64,000 bases of DNA from Oceanitalea stevensii. GTDB taxonomy: Bacteria; Actinomycetota; Actinomycetes; Actinomycetales; Actinomycetaceae. Both the position numbers and the translations under genes were made by a program. Shown here piece by piece: positions 61,088 through 64,000 of the stretch. Within the stretch, counting starts at the first letter, position 1. The number at the start of each line of letters is the position of its first letter. The notes below the pieces were generated by a model. It made no database searches, was not told the origin of the DNA, and worked only from the letters and a program-made list of their open reading frames with translations. The stretch is taken from contig NZ_JACSPO010000009.1 of the NCBI RefSeq assembly GCF_014837105.1, positions 23,855 through 87,854 of the forward strand, read 5' to 3'.

Positions 61088-61106
61088 GAAGAATCCGGCT
61101 GTCGGC
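61088..61106 (-). repeat. REP-like element, single arm (type B)
   Basis: Minus-strand GCCGACAGCCGGATTCTTC matches the type B arm, with the usual downstream G-rich side (GGCGAAAGGGGCGG on the plus strand). It lies in the divergent region before the GH51 promoter. Confidence 0.78.
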
Positions 61107-61144
61107 GAAAGGGGCGGTGCCGGCGGAGGGGGCGAGAATCGGTG

Positions 61145-61193
61145 TTGACGGCTCGAGCCTGGGGCGGTAGAACGCTCTTCTCCATCGATGTAG
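61145..61193 (+). promoter_or_regulatory. GH51 promoter and candidate LacI operator
   Basis: TTGACG (61145-61150) and TAGAAC (61168-61173) are 17 bp apart. CTCCATCGATGTAG (61180-61193), a 14-bp near-palindrome with a central CG, overlaps the probable start site, where a LacI-family protein such as the one encoded downstream could bind. Confidence 0.6.
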
Positions 61194-61215
61194 ATCGTGC
61201 CCCGAGAGGACACCC

Positions 61216-62709
61216 GTGCTTCAGTCGTCCGTCGTGCTCCACCCCGAGGTCCGCGTCGCCCCGGTCAACCCCCGCACCTTCGGCTCCTTCGTCGAGCACA
61301 TGGGCCGCTGCGTCTACACCGGGATCTACGAGCCCGGCCATCCGCGCGCCGACGCCCACGGCTTCCGCCAGGACGTCCTCGAGCTCGTCCGCGAGCTGGG
61401 CGTGACGATGGTGCGCTACCCGGGCGGCAACTTCGTCTCCGGGTACCGCTGGGAGGACGGGGTGGGGCCGGTCGAGGAGCGTCCCACCCGCCTGGACCTC
61501 GCGTGGCGGTCGGTGGAGTCCAACGAGTTCGGCCTCAACGAGTTCATGGCCTGGACGAGGGCGGCCGGCGTCGAGCCGATGATGGCGGTCAACCTCGGCA
61601 CCCGCGGCATCGCGGAGGCCATCGAGCTGCTCGAGTACGCCAACCACCCCTCGGGCACGCACCTGTCGGACCTGCGCGTCTCCCACGGGGCGGAGCAGCC
61701 GCACGGCATCCGCCTGTGGTGCCTGGGCAACGAGATGGACGGCCCGTGGCAGCTGGGCCACAAGACGGCGGAGGAGTACGGCCGCCTCGCCGCCGAGACC
61801 GCCCGGGCGATGCGGCAGCTCGACCCCGGCCTCGAGCTCGTCGCCTGCGGCAGCTCCGCGCGGGACATGCCGACCTTCGGCACCTGGGAGGCGACCGTCC
61901 TCGAGCACACCTACGAGCTCGTCGACTTCATCTCCGCCCACGCCTACTACGAGCTGCGCGGGGACGACTACGCGAGCTTCCTCGCCTCGGCGGCCAACAT
62001 GGACGCGTTCATCACCGACGTCGTCGCCACCGCCGACCACGTGGGCGCCGCCCGCGGCTCGGCCAAGCGGATCAACATCTCCTTCGACGAGTGGAACGTC
62101 TGGTACCAGGGCGAGGTCACCGTCCCGCAGGACTGGGCGGTGGCTCCCCGCCTGAGCGAGGAGGCCTACACGGTGGCCGACGCCGTCGTCGTCGGCTCCC
62201 TGCTCATCACCCTCCTGCGGCACAGCGACCGCGTGACGGCCGCGTGCCAGGCCCAGCTCGTCAACACGATCGCCCCCGTCCGCGCCGAGCCGGGCGGCCC
62301 GGCGTGGCGGCAGGCGACCTTCCACCCCTTCGCGCAGATGGCCCGGCACGCGCGCGGGCAGGTGCTGCGCGCGCACGTCACCTCCCCGACGATGACGACG
62401 GCGCAGCACGGGCAGGTCCCGACGCTCGACGCCGTCGCCACCCACGACGCCGACGGCGGCCGGCTCGCCGTCTTCGTCGTCAACCGGGACCCCGGGGAGA
62501 CGCACGAGCTGCGGGTCCCGCTGGGCGACTTCGGGCAGGCGGGGGCGGTGGACGGGCGCGCCCTGCACGACGCCGACCTCACCGCGGCCAACACGATGGA
62601 GGACCCGGACCGGGTGACCCTGCGCCCGCACGCCGCGAGCGTGGAGGACGGTGTCCTGGTCTCCCAGCTGCCGCCTGCCTCCTGGACCATGTTCCTCGTC
62701 GACGTGTGA
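61216..62709 (+). CDS. arfA: Alpha-L-arabinofuranosidase, GH51
   Basis: A 497-residue intracellular enzyme that removes alpha-L-arabinofuranosyl groups from arabino-oligosaccharides. VNPRTFGSFVEHMGRCVYTGIYEPGHP opens the barrel; VRYPGGNFVSGYRWEDGVGP, LWCLGNEMDGPWQLG (acid/base Glu173) and ISFDEWNVWY (nucleophile Glu292) are diagnostic. No signal peptide. The GTG at 61216 follows GAGAGGA. The LacI-type gene starts 28 bp after the stop, so the two are one operon. The arabinose-type importer may be the ChvE system 60 kb upstream, but this is conjecture. Confidence 0.94.
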   Translation: MLQSSVVLHPEVRVAPVNPRTFGSFVEHMGRCVYTGIYEPGHPRADAHGFRQDVLELVRELGVTMVRYPGGNFVSGYRWEDGVGPVEERPTRLDLAWRSVESNEFGLNEFMAWTRAAGVEPMMAVNLGTRGIAEAIELLEYANHPSGTHLSDLRVSHGAEQPHGIRLWCLGNEMDGPWQLGHKTAEEYGRLAAETARAMRQLDPGLELVACGSSARDMPTFGTWEATVLEHTYELVDFISAHAYYELRGDDYASFLASAANMDAFITDVVATADHVGAARGSAKRINISFDEWNVWYQGEVTVPQDWAVAPRLSEEAYTVADAVVVGSLLITLLRHSDRVTAACQAQLVNTIAPVRAEPGGPAWRQATFHPFAQMARHARGQVLRAHVTSPTMTTAQHGQVPTLDAVATHDADGGRLAVFVVNRDPGETHELRVPLGDFGQAGAVDGRALHDADLTAANTMEDPDRVTLRPHAASVEDGVLVSQLPPASWTMFLVDV

Positions 62710-62737
62710 TCGCGGGAACGGGCGCTGGAGGAGACGC

Positions 62738-63739
62738 ATGACGGCCACGATGCGCGACGTCGCCGACCTCGCCGGGGTGTCGGTCAAGACCGTGTCCAAC
62801 GTGCTCAACGACTACCCCTACATCCGGCCGGCCACGCGGGACCGCGTGCTCGAGGCGGTCGACCGGCTGGGCTACCGCCTCAACACGTCCGCCCGGAACC
62901 TGCGCCGCGGCAGGACCGGTCTCATCAGCCTGGCGCTGCCGGAGCTCGCGCTGCCGTACTTCGCCGAGCTGGCCGACGAGATCATCGACGCCGCGGAGGA
63001 CCACGGGCTGCGGGTGCTCATCGAGCGCACCGGCGCGGTCCTCGAGCGCGAGCGGGAGGTGCTGCGCGACAGCGTCCGGATGGGCGACGGGCTCATCCTC
63101 AACCCCCTGGGCCTCGGGCAGGAGCACGAGCCGGAGCTGCCGGACGACGTCCCGCTCGTGCTCCTCGGTGAGCGTCTCCTCTCCGAGCGCTTCGACCACG
63201 TGACGATGCAGAACGTCGCGGCTGCGCGCGCCGCCACCACCTTCCTCCTCGGGCGCGGGCGGCGGCGGGTCGCGGTGCTCGGCGTCCACCCGGGGGAGGC
63301 CGTGGGCTCCGCGGCGCTCCGCCTGCGCGGCCACCTCGCCGCGCTCGAGGACGCGGGGATCGCGCCGGACCCCCGCCTCCAGGGCGAAGCGAGGTTCTGG
63401 CACCGGGACACCGGCGCCCGGGCGATGGCGCAGGTGCTCGACGCCGGCGCCCGTCCGGACGCCGTCCTCGCGTTCAACGACGCCCTCGCCCTCGGTGCGC
63501 TGCACGAGCTCCGGGCCCGGGGCATCGGCGTGCCCGACGACGTCGCCGTCATCGGCTGGGACGACATCGACGAGGCCCGCTACGCGACGCCGTCGCTCAC
63601 CACCGTCGACGCCGGACGCCGCTCGATCGCCGAGACCGCCGTGGAGCGGCTCGTCGCCCGCATCGCCGACCCCGACCGCCCCACCGAGCTCCTCGAGATG
63701 CCCTACCGCATCGTCGAGCGCGGCTCGACAGCGAGCTAG
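62738..63739 (+). CDS. LacI-family transcriptional regulator
   Basis: A 333-residue repressor. MRDVADLAGVSVKTVSNVLNDYPYIRPATRDRVLEAVDRLGYRLNTSARNLRRGRTGLI is the LacI helix-turn-helix and hinge; the ligand domain has LLGERLLSERFDHVTMQNV and VIGWDDIDEARYATPSLTTV. GGAGGAGA precedes the ATG. Located right after the arabinofuranosidase gene, it probably responds to arabinose or an arabino-oligosaccharide and acts on the GH51 promoter. It might also bind the chvE operator at 2.0 kb, which is untested. Confidence 0.92.
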   Translation: MTATMRDVADLAGVSVKTVSNVLNDYPYIRPATRDRVLEAVDRLGYRLNTSARNLRRGRTGLISLALPELALPYFAELADEIIDAAEDHGLRVLIERTGAVLEREREVLRDSVRMGDGLILNPLGLGQEHEPELPDDVPLVLLGERLLSERFDHVTMQNVAAARAATTFLLGRGRRRVAVLGVHPGEAVGSAALRLRGHLAALEDAGIAPDPRLQGEARFWHRDTGARAMAQVLDAGARPDAVLAFNDALALGALHELRARGIGVPDDVAVIGWDDIDEARYATPSLTTVDAGRRSIAETAVERLVARIADPDRPTELLEMPYRIVERGSTAS

Positions 63740-63748
63740 CCCCCGCCG

Positions 63749-64000
63749 CACACCCTCGCGCCGAGAGCCGGATTCCTCCGGGCGGAGGAATCCCGCTGTC
63801 GGCGCATGAGGGTTGCCCACACGTGCCGAGAGCCGGAATTCTCCGGGCGGAGGAATCCCGCTGTCGGCGAGGGGGAGGAGCACACCCTCGCGCCGAGAGC
63901 CGGATTCCTCCGGACCGAGAAACCCCGCTGTCGGCGCATGAGGGTTGCCCACACGTGCCGAGAGCCGGAATTCTCCGGGCGGAGGAATCCCGCTGTCGGC
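63749..64000 (+). repeat. Tandem array of paired REP-like hairpins (132-bp period)
   Basis: Four paired units occur, each left arm GCCGAGAGCCGGATTCCTCC or GCCGAGAGCCGGAATTCTCC, 4-nt spacer, right arm: 63760-63803, 63825-63868, 63892-63935 and 63957-64000. Units 1 and 3, and 2 and 4, are 132 bp apart, with linker GCATGAGGGTTGCCCACACGT after units 1 and 3, so a two-hairpin block is duplicated. Arms pair at 18 of 20 positions in unit 1. The array continues beyond the window edge. Confidence 0.9.

Noticed and set aside
63749..64000. CRISPR array
   Set aside because: The linkers are repeated rather than unique, and the units are long hairpins; no cas genes are near.
1..64000. tRNA, rRNA or common riboswitches
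   Set aside because: No GGTTCGA-type T-loops with acceptor stems, rRNA segments or recognisable riboswitch cores were found in the gaps; small RNAs without such marks could be missed.

Overview
The window is GC-rich bacterial chromosome with short gaps, many GTG starts, 4-bp ATGA/GTGA stop-start overlaps and actinobacterial gene families: a LigB-type ATP ligase, a DUF3516 helicase, CNNM pairs, MmpL-like and AztD-like proteins. It is best read as an actinomycete, probably Micrococcales (Cellulomonas/Georgenia-like). The genus is inference. I found no rRNA, tRNA, CRISPR array, IS element or prophage.

Layout. 1-7.8 kb: ChvE-MmsA sugar ABC importer (minus) with a LacI-type operator, a large secreted modular GH97 glycosidase and an MGT-type glycosyltransferase. 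7.9-15.2 kb: a helicase-ybaK-pentapeptide operon, an unusual subtilase and an AGCS alanine/sodium symporter. 15.2-17.7 kb: an ArsR-VOC pair with a clear promoter-operator and a divergent TetR/MFS pair with two operators. 17.7-25.7 kb: ATP ligase, methyltransferase, family A DNA polymerase, PhzF protein and a calcium-type P-ATPase. 25.9-34.3 kb: AMIN-like secreted protein, TetR-MmpL pair, NnrD, histidine phosphatase, two bacterial PH proteins and a VOC protein.

34.4-41.2 kb (minus) is the most intriguing locus. A cysteine-rich 32-codon leader ORF precedes a fused CMD/alkylhydroperoxidase protein, a FecBCD-like importer and a flavoprotein containing a 6 x 36-bp in-frame minisatellite. The genes overlap by 4 bp, so this is one operon, possibly cysteine-responsive. 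41.3-45.4 kb is a glycerol operon (glpD-glpF-glpK). 45.6-55.5 kb holds envelope and housekeeping genes, including an orphan AztD-like zinc-binding lipoprotein with a Zur/Fur-like box inside its promoter, a FAH-family protein, a HIT protein and two CNNM transporters. 55.6-61.0 kb is an ABC exporter/LolA-like operon and a beta-propeller lipoprotein. 61.2-63.7 kb is a GH51 arabinofuranosidase with a LacI regulator.

Across the right two thirds runs a dispersed REP-like element with core GCCGA(G/C)AGC. It follows C-rich DNA and is followed by either GGATTCCTCC or T(G/C)A(G/C)TTGTTAC. It occurs as single arms, as paired terminator-like hairpins, as a tandem array at 63.76-64.00 kb, and inside coding sequence. 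A second palindromic family, with 12-13-bp arms reading CTGCGCACAGGT, occurs twice.
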